From: an uncultured Clostridium sp.
Lineage (GTDB): Bacteria > Bacillota > Clostridia > TANB77 > CAG-508
Reading direction: 5' to 3'
Length of the DNA: 17,462 nt
Assembly (NCBI GenBank): GCA_946497585.1
Contig: CAMMLF010000019.1
Location: 1 to 17,462, forward strand
The notes beneath the pieces are model-generated. The model was not told the origin of the DNA. It saw nothing but the letters and a program-made list of their open reading frames with translations, and made no database searches. Positions 7,234 to 12,048 of the stretch are shown piece after piece. Each line of letters starts with the position of its first letter. Positions within the stretch are counted from its first letter, which is position 1. The position numbers and the translations under genes were made by a program.

Positions 7234-7313
7234 AGTAAATCCTATGATATATAGAATTTACTCAAGGTTTCAAGCTTTTTCATTGGGAGGTCCTTCGGGA
7301 CCTTCTTTTTTTT
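7234..7313 (+). ncRNA. Candidate ~80-nt small RNA
   Basis: It is bounded by the promoter at 7199-7227 and a strong intrinsic terminator. The predicted 5' end opens with a perfect 7-bp hairpin (AGTAAAT 7234-7240 with ATTTACT 7256-7262). A ~23-base unpaired linker follows, then the terminator hairpin. Hairpin, linker and terminator is a common layout for a trans-acting sRNA. Alternatively it could be an attenuating leader for the por operon, although that operon has its own promoter downstream. No known family is recognised. Confidence 0.45.
7286..7313 (+). terminator. Strong Rho-independent terminator with UUCG loop
   Basis: GGAGGTCC (7286-7293) pairs with GGACCTTC (7298-7305), with one G-U pair, around a stable TTCG tetraloop. 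Eight T residues follow. It would end the ferredoxin transcript and any RNA from the 7199 promoter. Confidence 0.92.
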
Positions 7314-7339
7314 CATAATATTTATAATATTTTCCGTTG

Positions 7340-7557
7340 GGGACGGTCCTTTTCGTAAAAAATTAATTTATTTACAAAACACAATATATGTTCTTTCTCA
7401 TTTCACCGCGCGGTCGCTATTCGCTCCAGCTTGCACGTTACGCTACGCAGTTCTACTTAGAATTAATTTAATATGCTCGCACTGCTACGCTCACTGAAAT
7501 GTCAAGAACATATATTGTGACTTCTTTGAATATAAATTTTACGAAAAGGACCGTCCC
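7340..7557. mobile_element. MITE-like element with 21-bp terminal inverted repeats
   Basis: A perfect 21-bp inverted repeat, beginning GGGACGGTCC and continuing TTTTCGTAAAA, occupies 7340-7360 and 7537-7557. Nothing coding lies between. The interior holds a second palindromic unit (7380-7519), giving a nested structure that could fold into one long hairpin. No clear target-site duplication was seen. The GGGACGG ends match the short repeats around the gene at 193-1239. A non-autonomous mobile element or intergenic repeat is the best reading. Confidence 0.65.
7380..7519. repeat. Palindromic repeat family, copy 1
   Basis: A perfect 16-bp inverted repeat (CACAATATATGTTCTT, 7380-7395, and its complement, 7504-7519) encloses a GC-rich core unlike the surrounding DNA. 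The core segment GGTCGCTATTCGCTCCAG and the right part TACGCTCACT-GAAATG recur at 15398-15550. No open reading frame of note lies inside. Confidence 0.7.
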
Positions 7558-7583
7558 AAAAGTAAAATCTTTGGTCAGTTCAA

Positions 7584-7612
7584 TTGACAACAAAACATTT
7601 TAAATATATACT
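7584..7612 (+). promoter_or_regulatory. SigmaA-type promoter of the por operon
   Basis: Perfect TTGACA (7584-7589), a 17-base spacer and TATACT (7607-7612). It lies just outside the right end of the inverted-repeat element and about 50 bases before the first por gene. Confidence 0.75.
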
Positions 7613-7663
7613 AAGTGTGTACAAAAGACAAAGCAATATTAGAAAAAATAAAGGAGGCAATTA

Positions 7664-8245
7664 ATGAAGGATTTAATTGAGATTAGATGGCACGGTAGAG
7701 GTGGCCAAGGAGCGAAAACAGCTTCATTATTATTAGCAGATGCAGCCTTCAATACTGGTAAATATATTCAAGGTTTCCCTGAATATGGACCAGAAAGAAT
7801 GGGAGCACCAATGACTGCATACAACAGAATAAGTACAACACCTATCAGAGTACATAGTAATGTTTATGAACCTGATTATGTAGTAGTTGTTGACGATACT
7901 TTGCTTTCAGCAGTAGATGTTACATCTGGCTTAAAAGAAGATGGAGCAATATTAATTAACACAACAAAAACAATCGATGAAATAAAACCATTATTAAAAG
8001 GATATAATGGTAGTGTTTATACAATTGATGCAAGAAAAATTTCAGTAGATGCATTAGGAAGATATTTCCCTAATACACCAATGCTTGCAGCAATAGTTAA
8101 AGTTACAGGTATAATGACAGACGAAGAATTTATAAATGATATGCAAAGTTCTTTTAAACATAAATTTGCTAAAAAGCCTGAGGTTATTCCAGGAAATATG
8201 CAAGCAGTAGAAGTAGCTTTAAAAGAAGTGAAAAAGATTCAATAA
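7664..8245 (+). CDS. porC: Pyruvate:ferredoxin oxidoreductase, gamma subunit
   Basis: A 193-residue gamma subunit of a 2-oxoacid:ferredoxin oxidoreductase. The N-terminal IRWHGRGGQGAKTAS and the FPEYGPERMGAPMTAYNRIS segment are diagnostic of this family. It is the first gene of a gamma-delta-alpha-beta operon, the order of four-subunit enzymes in archaea, Thermotoga and many anaerobic Firmicutes. AAGGAGG lies 6 bases before the ATG. The enzyme converts pyruvate and CoA to acetyl-CoA and CO2 while reducing ferredoxin in the cytoplasm. Substrate assignment rests mainly on the alpha and beta subunits. Confidence 0.92.
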   Translation: MKDLIEIRWHGRGGQGAKTASLLLADAAFNTGKYIQGFPEYGPERMGAPMTAYNRISTTPIRVHSNVYEPDYVVVVDDTLLSAVDVTSGLKEDGAILINTTKTIDEIKPLLKGYNGSVYTIDARKISVDALGRYFPNTPMLAAIVKVTGIMTDEEFINDMQSSFKHKFAKKPEVIPGNMQAVEVALKEVKKIQ

Positions 8246-8347
8246 TGCGTAGAATAAATTAACCTTAGCAACCACAAAAAAATAAAAGAATAAAATGCAA
8301 TAATTTTAACAAAGTGGAAATAATACCACTTAGAAAGGAAAAATGCG

Positions 8348-8641
8348 ATGGAAATAAATAATAACACACCTTGGCAAGATATGACCGAAGGTGGAACAAT
8401 TTATGATGCTGGAAACTCTAAAACATTTAAAACTGGTGATTGGAGAAGTATGAAACCAGTATTTCATCCAGATAAATGCAAACAATGCGGATTATGTTTC
8501 CCAGTTTGCCCTGAGAATTCTATTCCAGTAAATAAAGAACAAAAAAGAGAAGATTTCAATTACGACTTTTGCAAAGGATGCGGAGTATGTAGCAAAGTAT
8601 GCCCATTTGGAGCAATAACAATGGAAGAGGAGGGAAAATAA
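8348..8641 (+). CDS. porD: Pyruvate:ferredoxin oxidoreductase, delta (ferredoxin-like) subunit
   Basis: This 97-residue subunit carries two [4Fe-4S] motifs: C44, C47, C50, C54 (KCKQCGLCFPVCP) and C75, C78, C81, C85 (FCKGCGVCSKVCP). They relay electrons from the catalytic subunits to free ferredoxin. The N-terminal TGDWRSMKPVFHPDKC is typical of PorD. A 102-base gap separates it from porC, while its stop codon is one base from the porA start, so those two are probably translationally coupled. Confidence 0.93.
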   Translation: MEINNNTPWQDMTEGGTIYDAGNSKTFKTGDWRSMKPVFHPDKCKQCGLCFPVCPENSIPVNKEQKREDFNYDFCKGCGVCSKVCPFGAITMEEEGK

Positions 8642-8642
8642 T

Positions 8643-9818
8643 ATGAGTATTAGAGAAAGACTAAGTGGAAATGAAGCAACAGCATTTGCAATGAAACAAA
8701 TAAATCCAGATGTTGTAGCAGCTTTCCCTATAACACCTTCAACAGAAATTCCACAATATTTTTCTACATATGTAGATAATGGAGAAGTTGATACAGAATT
8801 TGTTGCAGTTGAAAGTGAGCATAGTGCAATGAGTGCTTGTATAGGTGCTGAAGCAGCAGGAGCTAGAGCCATGACAGCCACATCAGCAAATGGTCTAGAA
8901 TATATGTGGGAAATGGTACAAATTGCTTCTAGTATGAGATTACCAATAGTTATGGCACTAGTAAACAGAGCAATTTCAGGACCACTTAACATACACAGTG
9001 ACCATTCAGATGCAATGGCAGTAAGAGATAGTGGATGGATAATGCTATTTTCAGAAACAAACCAAGAAGCATATGATAATATGATAATGGCTCATAGAAT
9101 AGCTGAAAATAAAGATGTACTACTACCACTTATGGTATGCCAAGATGGATTTATAACTTCTCATTCTATTGAAAATATAGAATTAATAGAAACAGAAGAA
9201 GTTAGAAAATTTGTAGGAACATATAAACCAGAACATTATTTATTAGATAGAAAAAATCCAATATCTATGGGACCTATGGATTTACAACCATATCTATTTG
9301 AACATAAAAGACAACAATGGGAAGCTATGAAAAATGCAAAACAAGTTATAGTAGATGTAGCAAAAGATTTTGAAAAATTAACAGGTAGAAAATATGACTT
9401 ATTTGAAGAATATAAAATGGAAGATGCAGAATATGTTGTTGTTTGTATGAACTCAACAGCAGGAACTGTTAAAAATGTTATTGATAGATTAAGAGCAAAT
9501 GGTGTTAAAGCAGGTCTTCTAAAAATAAGAGTATTTAGACCATTCCCAGGCGAAGAAATTGCCAAAGCTTTGTCTAAAGCCAAAGCAGTTGCAATACTAG
9601 ATAAAACACCAATCTTAAATCTAACAGGTGGACCATTATATGAAGATGTTACATCAGCTATGTACACATTAAATATGAATGTATCAACAATAAATTATTG
9701 CTATGGTATTGGTGGTAGAGATGTAACGGAAAGTCAAATAGAAACAGTATATAGCGATTTACAAAATCTAAAAGATATGAGCAATCCTTATAGATTTTTA
9801 GGTTTAAAAAGTAAATAA
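8643..9818 (+). CDS. porA: Pyruvate:ferredoxin oxidoreductase, alpha subunit
   Basis: A 391-residue alpha subunit. It shows FPITPSTE (29-36, with substrate-contacting Thr31), VAVESEHSAM with the family's conserved Glu, ATSANGLEYM, and VNRAISGPLNIHSDHSD, which fits pyruvate enzymes better than 2-ketoisovalerate or 2-oxoglutarate paralogues. The C-terminal part contains STAGTVKNVIDRLR and an FRPFPGEEI motif of the transketolase C-terminal-like domain. Its ribosome site (GAGGAGGG) lies within the end of porD. Together with PorB it binds and oxidises pyruvate. Confidence 0.94.
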   Translation: MSIRERLSGNEATAFAMKQINPDVVAAFPITPSTEIPQYFSTYVDNGEVDTEFVAVESEHSAMSACIGAEAAGARAMTATSANGLEYMWEMVQIASSMRLPIVMALVNRAISGPLNIHSDHSDAMAVRDSGWIMLFSETNQEAYDNMIMAHRIAENKDVLLPLMVCQDGFITSHSIENIELIETEEVRKFVGTYKPEHYLLDRKNPISMGPMDLQPYLFEHKRQQWEAMKNAKQVIVDVAKDFEKLTGRKYDLFEEYKMEDAEYVVVCMNSTAGTVKNVIDRLRANGVKAGLLKIRVFRPFPGEEIAKALSKAKAVAILDKTPILNLTGGPLYEDVTSAMYTLNMNVSTINYCYGIGGRDVTESQIETVYSDLQNLKDMSNPYRFLGLKSK

Positions 9819-9913
9819 AATATCTATGGAAAAAAGAATAAAATGTTAAAAAAAATAATAATTATGTATAATTGAGAATTATATAATTTATTATAGAAAG
9901 GAAATAAAAAACT

Positions 9914-10861
9914 ATGTATAATGTAAAAGAAGTAGTAGCAAATAGACCATCAAGGTTTTCAGAAGGACATAGAATGTGTGCAGGTTGTGGTGCTCCACCA
10001 GTAGCAAGAATGGTACTAAGAGCAGTACATCCAGAAGACCATGTAGTTGTGTCTAATGCAACAGGTTGTATGGAAGTTTCAACTTGTATTTATCCATACA
10101 CATCTTGGACAGATTCATATATTCATACTGCATTTGAATGTGCAGCAGCAACAGCTTCAGGTGCAGAGGCTGCATATAAATCATTAAAAAAACAAGGAAA
10201 ATTACCAGAAGATGAAAATACAAAATTCATTTGCTTTGGTGGAGATGGTGGAACATATGACATAGGTATTCAAGCTCTTTCAGGCGCAATGGAAAGAGGT
10301 CATGATATGACATATGTATGCTATGATAATGGTGCATATATGAATACAGGTATTCAACGTTCATCTGCAACACCACAATTTGCAGATACAACAACATCAC
10401 CAGCAGGAACAGTTATTCCTGGAAAAATGCAAGTAAGAAAAGATTTAACAGAAATAATGGTATCTCATCATTTACCATATGTAGCTCAAACTGCAGCATA
10501 TATGAATTTTAAAGATTTATATGAAAAAGCCGAAAAAGCTATATATACGAAAGGAGCAAAATTCTTAAATGTACTTGCTCCATGCCCAAGAGGTTGGGGA
10601 TATCCAACAGAGGATTTAATGCAACTTAATAAATTAGCAGTAGAAACATGCTACTGGCCAATGTATGAAGTTGTAGATGGTGTATATCATATAACATATA
10701 AACCAGCTAAAAAACTACCAGTTGAGGAATTTTTAAAACCACAAAAGAGATTTAAACATATGTTTAAACCAGGTAATGAGTGGATGATAGAAAAATTCCA
10801 AGAAGAAGTAGATAAAAGATGGAATGAACTTCTTGCAAAAGAAGAAATGACAAATAAATAA
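9914..10861 (+). CDS. porB: Pyruvate:ferredoxin oxidoreductase, beta (TPP-binding) subunit
   Basis: A 315-residue catalytic beta subunit. GHRMCAGCGAPP and NATGCMEVSTCIYPYTSW provide cluster ligands C22, C25 and C52, with C224 in APCPRGW as the fourth. The thiamine-diphosphate motif runs from GGDGGTYDIG (109-118) to YDNGAYMNTG (137-146). Last gene of the operon; 95 bases separate it from porA and a weak AAAGG precedes its ATG. No dedicated terminator follows. Read-through would meet the bidirectional terminator at 10942-10975, so the antitoxin-like RNA unit directly downstream could receive por transcription. Confidence 0.94.
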   Translation: MYNVKEVVANRPSRFSEGHRMCAGCGAPPVARMVLRAVHPEDHVVVSNATGCMEVSTCIYPYTSWTDSYIHTAFECAAATASGAEAAYKSLKKQGKLPEDENTKFICFGGDGGTYDIGIQALSGAMERGHDMTYVCYDNGAYMNTGIQRSSATPQFADTTTSPAGTVIPGKMQVRKDLTEIMVSHHLPYVAQTAAYMNFKDLYEKAEKAIYTKGAKFLNVLAPCPRGWGYPTEDLMQLNKLAVETCYWPMYEVVDGVYHITYKPAKKLPVEEFLKPQKRFKHMFKPGNEWMIEKFQEEVDKRWNELLAKEEMTNK

Positions 10862-10875
10862 TTTGAAAATTGCTA

Positions 10876-10904
10876 TTGACAACAATAGGAAAAATTTGTA
10901 TAAT
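10876..10904 (+). promoter_or_regulatory. Promoter of antisense RNA A
   Basis: Perfect TTGACA (10876-10881), a 17-base spacer and perfect TATAAT (10899-10904). A palindrome, CTATTG-ACAA-CAATAG (10873-10888), overlaps the -35 box and is conserved in copy B, so an operator is conceivable. Confidence 0.88.
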
Positions 10905-10916
10905 AATTATAGCAAT

Positions 10917-10941
10917 ATTTTATCAAATTATCATAGAGGCC
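10917..10941 (+). repeat. Complementarity repeat in antisense RNA A (partner at 11034-11059)
   Basis: ATTTTATCAAATTATCATA followed by GAGGCC here, against ATTTTATCAAACTATTCATA followed by AATGCC at 11034-11059. The first 11 bases are identical, and the rest differs by one substitution, one indel and three bases before GCC. The second copy covers the toxin start codon and first codons. Confidence 0.75.
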
Positions 10942-10975
10942 AAAAAAGCTAGGAGCTGCGAACTCCTAGCTTTTT
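10942..10975. terminator. Bidirectional terminator shared by toxin and antisense RNA A
   Basis: AAAAAGCTAGGAG pairs with CTCCTAGCTTTTT (13 bp) around a 7-base loop, CTGCGAA. T tracts follow on both strands, so the converging transcripts can both end here. On the minus strand the loop reads TTCGCAG, which contains a YUNR (U-turn) motif. Confidence 0.92.
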
Positions 10976-10980
10976 CCTCT

Positions 10981-11052
10981 TTAGTTCTCTTCATCTTTAT
11001 GTATGATAGTATACACAATAATAAGAGCAACTAATTTTATCAAACTATTCAT
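10981..11052 (-). CDS. Putative type I toxin peptide A (23 residues)
   Basis: This very short gene encodes a 23-residue peptide: MNSLIKLVALIIVY, then TIIHKDEEN. One hydrophobic helix (about residues 4-18) is followed by a charged tail, as in Fst/TxpA-type membrane toxins. Evidence that it is translated: AAGGAGG (11058-11064) 5 bases before ATG, an extended -10 promoter, a terminator just past the stop, and comparison with copy B. Seven base changes fall in six codons, four of them synonymous, with the frame and length intact. The 5' leader can fold to hide the ribosome site. It lacks the conserved proline and length (~33 residues) of pAD1 Fst, so it may be a distinct family. Toxicity is inferred from architecture only. 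Confidence 0.72.
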   Translation of the reverse strand: MNSLIKLVALIIVYTIIHKDEEN

Positions 11053-11059
11053 AAATGCC
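11034..11059 (-). promoter_or_regulatory. Antisense target site at toxin A start
   Basis: On the minus strand this interval runs from the last bases of the ribosome site through the start codon to codon 7 of the peptide. It is the site predicted to pair with 10917-10941 of antisense RNA A. Confidence 0.65.
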
Positions 11060-11083
11060 TCCTTCCTACCTCCGGAGGCATTT
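11053..11083 (-). promoter_or_regulatory. Leader hairpin hiding the toxin A ribosome site
   Basis: In the minus-strand mRNA AAATGCCTCC (11083-11074) can pair with GGAGGCATTT (11062-11053), which contains the ribosome site and abuts the ATG. The stem is 10 bp and perfect. The upstream strand would be the extreme 5' end of the transcript, like the 5' helix that limits fst translation. Confidence 0.7.
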
Positions 11084-11085
11084 AC

Positions 11086-11114
11086 ATTTTACCATATATT
11101 GTCACACAAGTCTA
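11086..11114 (-). promoter_or_regulatory. Promoter of toxin mRNA A
   Basis: On the minus strand: TAGACT (-35, 11109-11114), a 17-base spacer ending TGG, then TAAAAT (-10, 11086-11091). The TGn extension compensates for the weak -35. The start would be near 11080. The mRNA would be ~140 bases, ending at 10942. Confidence 0.65.
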
Positions 11115-11118
11115 TAAG

Positions 11119-11148
11119 TTTACACAAAATATTTGCATAATTTATAAT
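11119..11148 (+). promoter_or_regulatory. Promoter of the 98-codon gene
   Basis: TTTACA (11119-11124), an 18-base spacer and perfect TATAAT (11143-11148). The -35 and spacer lie inside the direct repeat. In copy B the repeat ends before the -10, so only copy A forms this promoter. Confidence 0.6.
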
Positions 11149-11202
11149 AATATGTTATAATTAATTTATTCGTAAATTTGAACGATAAACGGAGGTTCAA
11201 TC

Positions 11203-11499
11203 ATGAGCAAAAAAGTCAAAAAAATGAAAGGAAAAGAGCTTTTAGCTAAGCTTCCTTACATTTTGAAACGGAAACACGATGGTGGAGAGCTAGAGGTAGA
11301 AAGTAAACCCGGGTACAGATTGTTGCTTGAAACTGCACAGCGTTATCCGGAGGTAACTTTCGTCTTTCCTAAGAAAAACTTGAAGAATGAGCCACCTAAA
11401 AAGGCTGCTCTCTTCGATGTTCGGGATGGAATGGTCTTACTTTGTAGCTACAAAGACAAAATGACATTCTTTGTCTTTCTACCTAAACATTACCTCTAA
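11203..11499 (+). CDS. Unrecognised 98-residue basic protein between the two modules
   Basis: A soluble-looking protein with a Lys-rich start (MSKKVKKMKGKELLAKLPY), a middle part with alternating hydrophobic residues (EVTFVFPKK) and a C-terminal MTFFVFLPKHYL. No membrane helix, cysteine cluster or catalytic motif stands out, and I do not recognise a family. GGAGG lies 7 bases before the ATG, a promoter (11119-11148) precedes it and a perfect hairpin terminator follows, so it is a complete monocistronic gene. Its codons (CGG, CGT, CCC, CCG, GGG, CTC) contrast with the A/T-ending codons of neighbouring genes. It sits exactly between two direct repeats, which suggests acquisition as a unit. Confidence 0.7.
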   Translation: MSKKVKKMKGKELLAKLPYILKRKHDGGELEVESKPGYRLLLETAQRYPEVTFVFPKKNLKNEPPKKAALFDVRDGMVLLCSYKDKMTFFVFLPKHYL

Positions 11500-11501
11500 T
11501 G

Positions 11502-11535
11502 CAAAAGAGCCAACCAGCTAAGGTTGGCTCTTTTG
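11502..11535 (+). terminator. Terminator of the 98-codon gene
   Basis: A perfect 14-bp stem (CAAAAGAGCCAACC with its complement) encloses a 6-base loop, AGCTAA, two bases after the stop codon. The T run lies within the right arm, and the A run in the left arm could let it work in both directions. Confidence 0.88.
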
Positions 11536-11607
11536 TATGAACGGTTAACTGTAAAAGCTAATTCTATTTGGAAAGGCGTTTGCGTGAACAAATCATGCAA
11601 AAAACTA

Positions 11608-11636
11608 TTGACAACAATAGGAAAAATATGTATAAT
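11608..11636 (+). promoter_or_regulatory. Promoter of antisense RNA B
   Basis: Perfect TTGACA (11608-11613), 17-base spacer and perfect TATAAT (11631-11636). It differs from the copy A promoter by one spacer base. The CTATTG/CAATAG palindrome over the -35 is retained. Confidence 0.88.
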
Positions 11637-11647
11637 AATTATAGCAA

Positions 11648-11674
11648 AGCTTAATCAAATTATGAATTGAAGCC
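11648..11674 (+). repeat. Complementarity repeat in antisense RNA B (partner at 11768-11794)
   Basis: The two 27-base segments are identical at 20 positions, including TTAATCAAATTAT and the final GCC. The partner overlaps the toxin B start codon. Confidence 0.75.
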
Positions 11675-11676
11675 TT

Positions 11677-11710
11677 AAAAAAGCTAGGAGGTTGGTTCTC
11701 CTAGCTTTTT
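11677..11710. terminator. Bidirectional terminator shared by toxin and antisense RNA B
   Basis: The 13-bp stem is identical to copy A (AAAAAGCTAGGAG/CTCCTAGCTTTTT), but the 7-base loop is GTTGGTT instead of CTGCGAA. T tracts follow on both strands. Here the plus-strand loop holds the YUNR-like motif (TTGG). Confidence 0.92.
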
Positions 11711-11715
11711 CCTCT

Positions 11716-11787
11716 TTAGTTCTCTTCATCTTTATGTATAATTATATACACAATAATGAGAGCAACTAGTTTAATCAAATTATTCAT
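11716..11787 (-). CDS. Putative type I toxin peptide B (23 residues)
   Basis: Paralogue of the peptide at 10981-11052: MNNLIKLVALIIVY, then IIIHKDEEN. It differs only by Ser3 to Asn and Thr15 to Ile; four further codons change synonymously (ATA/ATT, TTA/CTA, CTT/CTC, ATC/ATT). That pattern supports real coding. AAGGAGG (11793-11799) is 5 bases before the ATG, and the charged tail HKDEEN is unchanged. It is expected to insert in the membrane if translated. As in copy A, toxicity is inferred from the Fst/par-like layout and is not visible in the sequence itself. Confidence 0.72.
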   Translation of the reverse strand: MNNLIKLVALIIVYIIIHKDEEN

Positions 11788-11794
11788 GAGTGCC
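11768..11794 (-). promoter_or_regulatory. Antisense target site at toxin B start
   Basis: Minus-strand sequence across the end of the ribosome site, the ATG and the first six codons. It is predicted to pair with 11648-11674 of antisense RNA B, with 13 continuous base pairs in codons 2-6. Confidence 0.65.
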
Positions 11795-11815
11795 TCCTTC
11801 CTACCTCCGGAGGCA
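11791..11815 (-). promoter_or_regulatory. Leader hairpin hiding the toxin B ribosome site
   Basis: TGCCTCC near the mRNA 5' end (11815-11809) can pair with GGAGGCA (11797-11791) at the ribosome site. The stem is 7 bp rather than the 10 bp of copy A, because the bases next to the ATG have changed. Confidence 0.65.
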
Positions 11816-11820
11816 TTTAC

Positions 11821-11849
11821 ATTTTACCATATATTGTCACACAAGTCTA
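11821..11849 (-). promoter_or_regulatory. Promoter of toxin mRNA B
   Basis: Identical to copy A: TAGACT (11844-11849), 17-base spacer ending TGG, TAAAAT (11821-11826). Confidence 0.65.
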
Positions 11850-11893
11850 TAAGTTTACACAAAATATTTGCATAATTATTTTTAAAAATCCCC

Positions 11894-11922
11894 TTGTGAA
11901 ATCTTGAATTTTGTAGTATAAT
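11894..11922 (+). promoter_or_regulatory. Promoter of the SNF2-family helicase gene
   Basis: TTGTGA (11894-11899), a 17-base spacer and perfect TATAAT (11917-11922). The leader to ATG 12049 would be ~120 bases; no riboswitch-like structure was recognised in it. Confidence 0.6.
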
Positions 11923-12048
11923 ATAATACTAGTTTAAGTGACGAAAAATTGCATATTATAAACATAAAAATACACTAAAAAATGCAATTATTAAATAAAA
12001 ATAGTCTTAGTTATTATAAAAATCATAATTTTAGTGGGGAGTAATGAA

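Larger units (their letters stand above)
10911..10976 (+). ncRNA. Putative type I antitoxin RNA A
   Basis: It would run ~66 bases from the consensus promoter to the terminator at 10942-10975. Its 5' part (10917-10941) is a near copy of plus-strand sequence 11034-11059. It can therefore pair with the ribosome-binding/start region of the toxin mRNA made from the opposite strand. Its 3' hairpin is fully complementary to the 3' hairpin of the same mRNA, because the terminator is shared. This two-contact arrangement is that of RNA II of the pAD1 par locus. No reading frame with a ribosome site is present. Confidence 0.7.
10873..11142. repeat. Direct repeat copy A (peptide/antisense-RNA module)
   Basis: This ~270-bp unit is repeated at 11605-11877 in the same orientation with very high identity. 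The differences lie mainly in the terminator loop, the short complementary direct repeats and a few codons of the minus-strand peptide. Both outer parts, including the two promoters, are nearly identical. Confidence 0.93.
11643..11711 (+). ncRNA. Putative type I antitoxin RNA B
   Basis: A ~69-base RNA from the consensus promoter to the terminator at 11677-11710. Bases 11648-11674 repeat the start region of toxin B (11768-11794), with an uninterrupted 13-base identity (TTAATCAAATTAT). This gives a longer continuous pairing with toxin B mRNA than with toxin A mRNA. The terminator loop differs at nearly every base from that of RNA A. Confidence 0.7.
11605..11877. repeat. Direct repeat copy B (peptide/antisense-RNA module)
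   Basis: Second copy of the unit at 10873-11142, same orientation. It is preceded by ~70 bases (11536-11604) in which no feature was seen. It diverges from copy A immediately after CATAATT, and the helicase gene promoter begins about 17 bases later. Confidence 0.93.

Noticed and set aside
7226..7321. A 30-codon open frame (ATG at 7226) running through the terminator, ending GGPSGPSFFS
   Set aside because: Its ATG overlaps the -10 box of the 7199 promoter, it has no ribosome site, and its end is simply a translation of the UUCG-loop terminator.
10870..11035. Plus-strand open frame across copy A, through the antisense RNA and terminator
   Set aside because: It has no start codon with a ribosome site, its codons are the promoter and terminator themselves, and copy B breaks the frame with an early TGA.
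11584..11670. GTG-initiated 28-codon hydrophobic frame overlapping the copy B promoter, with GGAAAGG upstream
   Set aside because: The start and ribosome site lie outside the repeat and are absent from copy A. The frame coincides with the TTGACA/TATAAT promoter, which explains the conservation better.
12034..12048. GTG start for the helicase
   Set aside because: It would overlap the GGGGAG ribosome site that serves ATG 12049.
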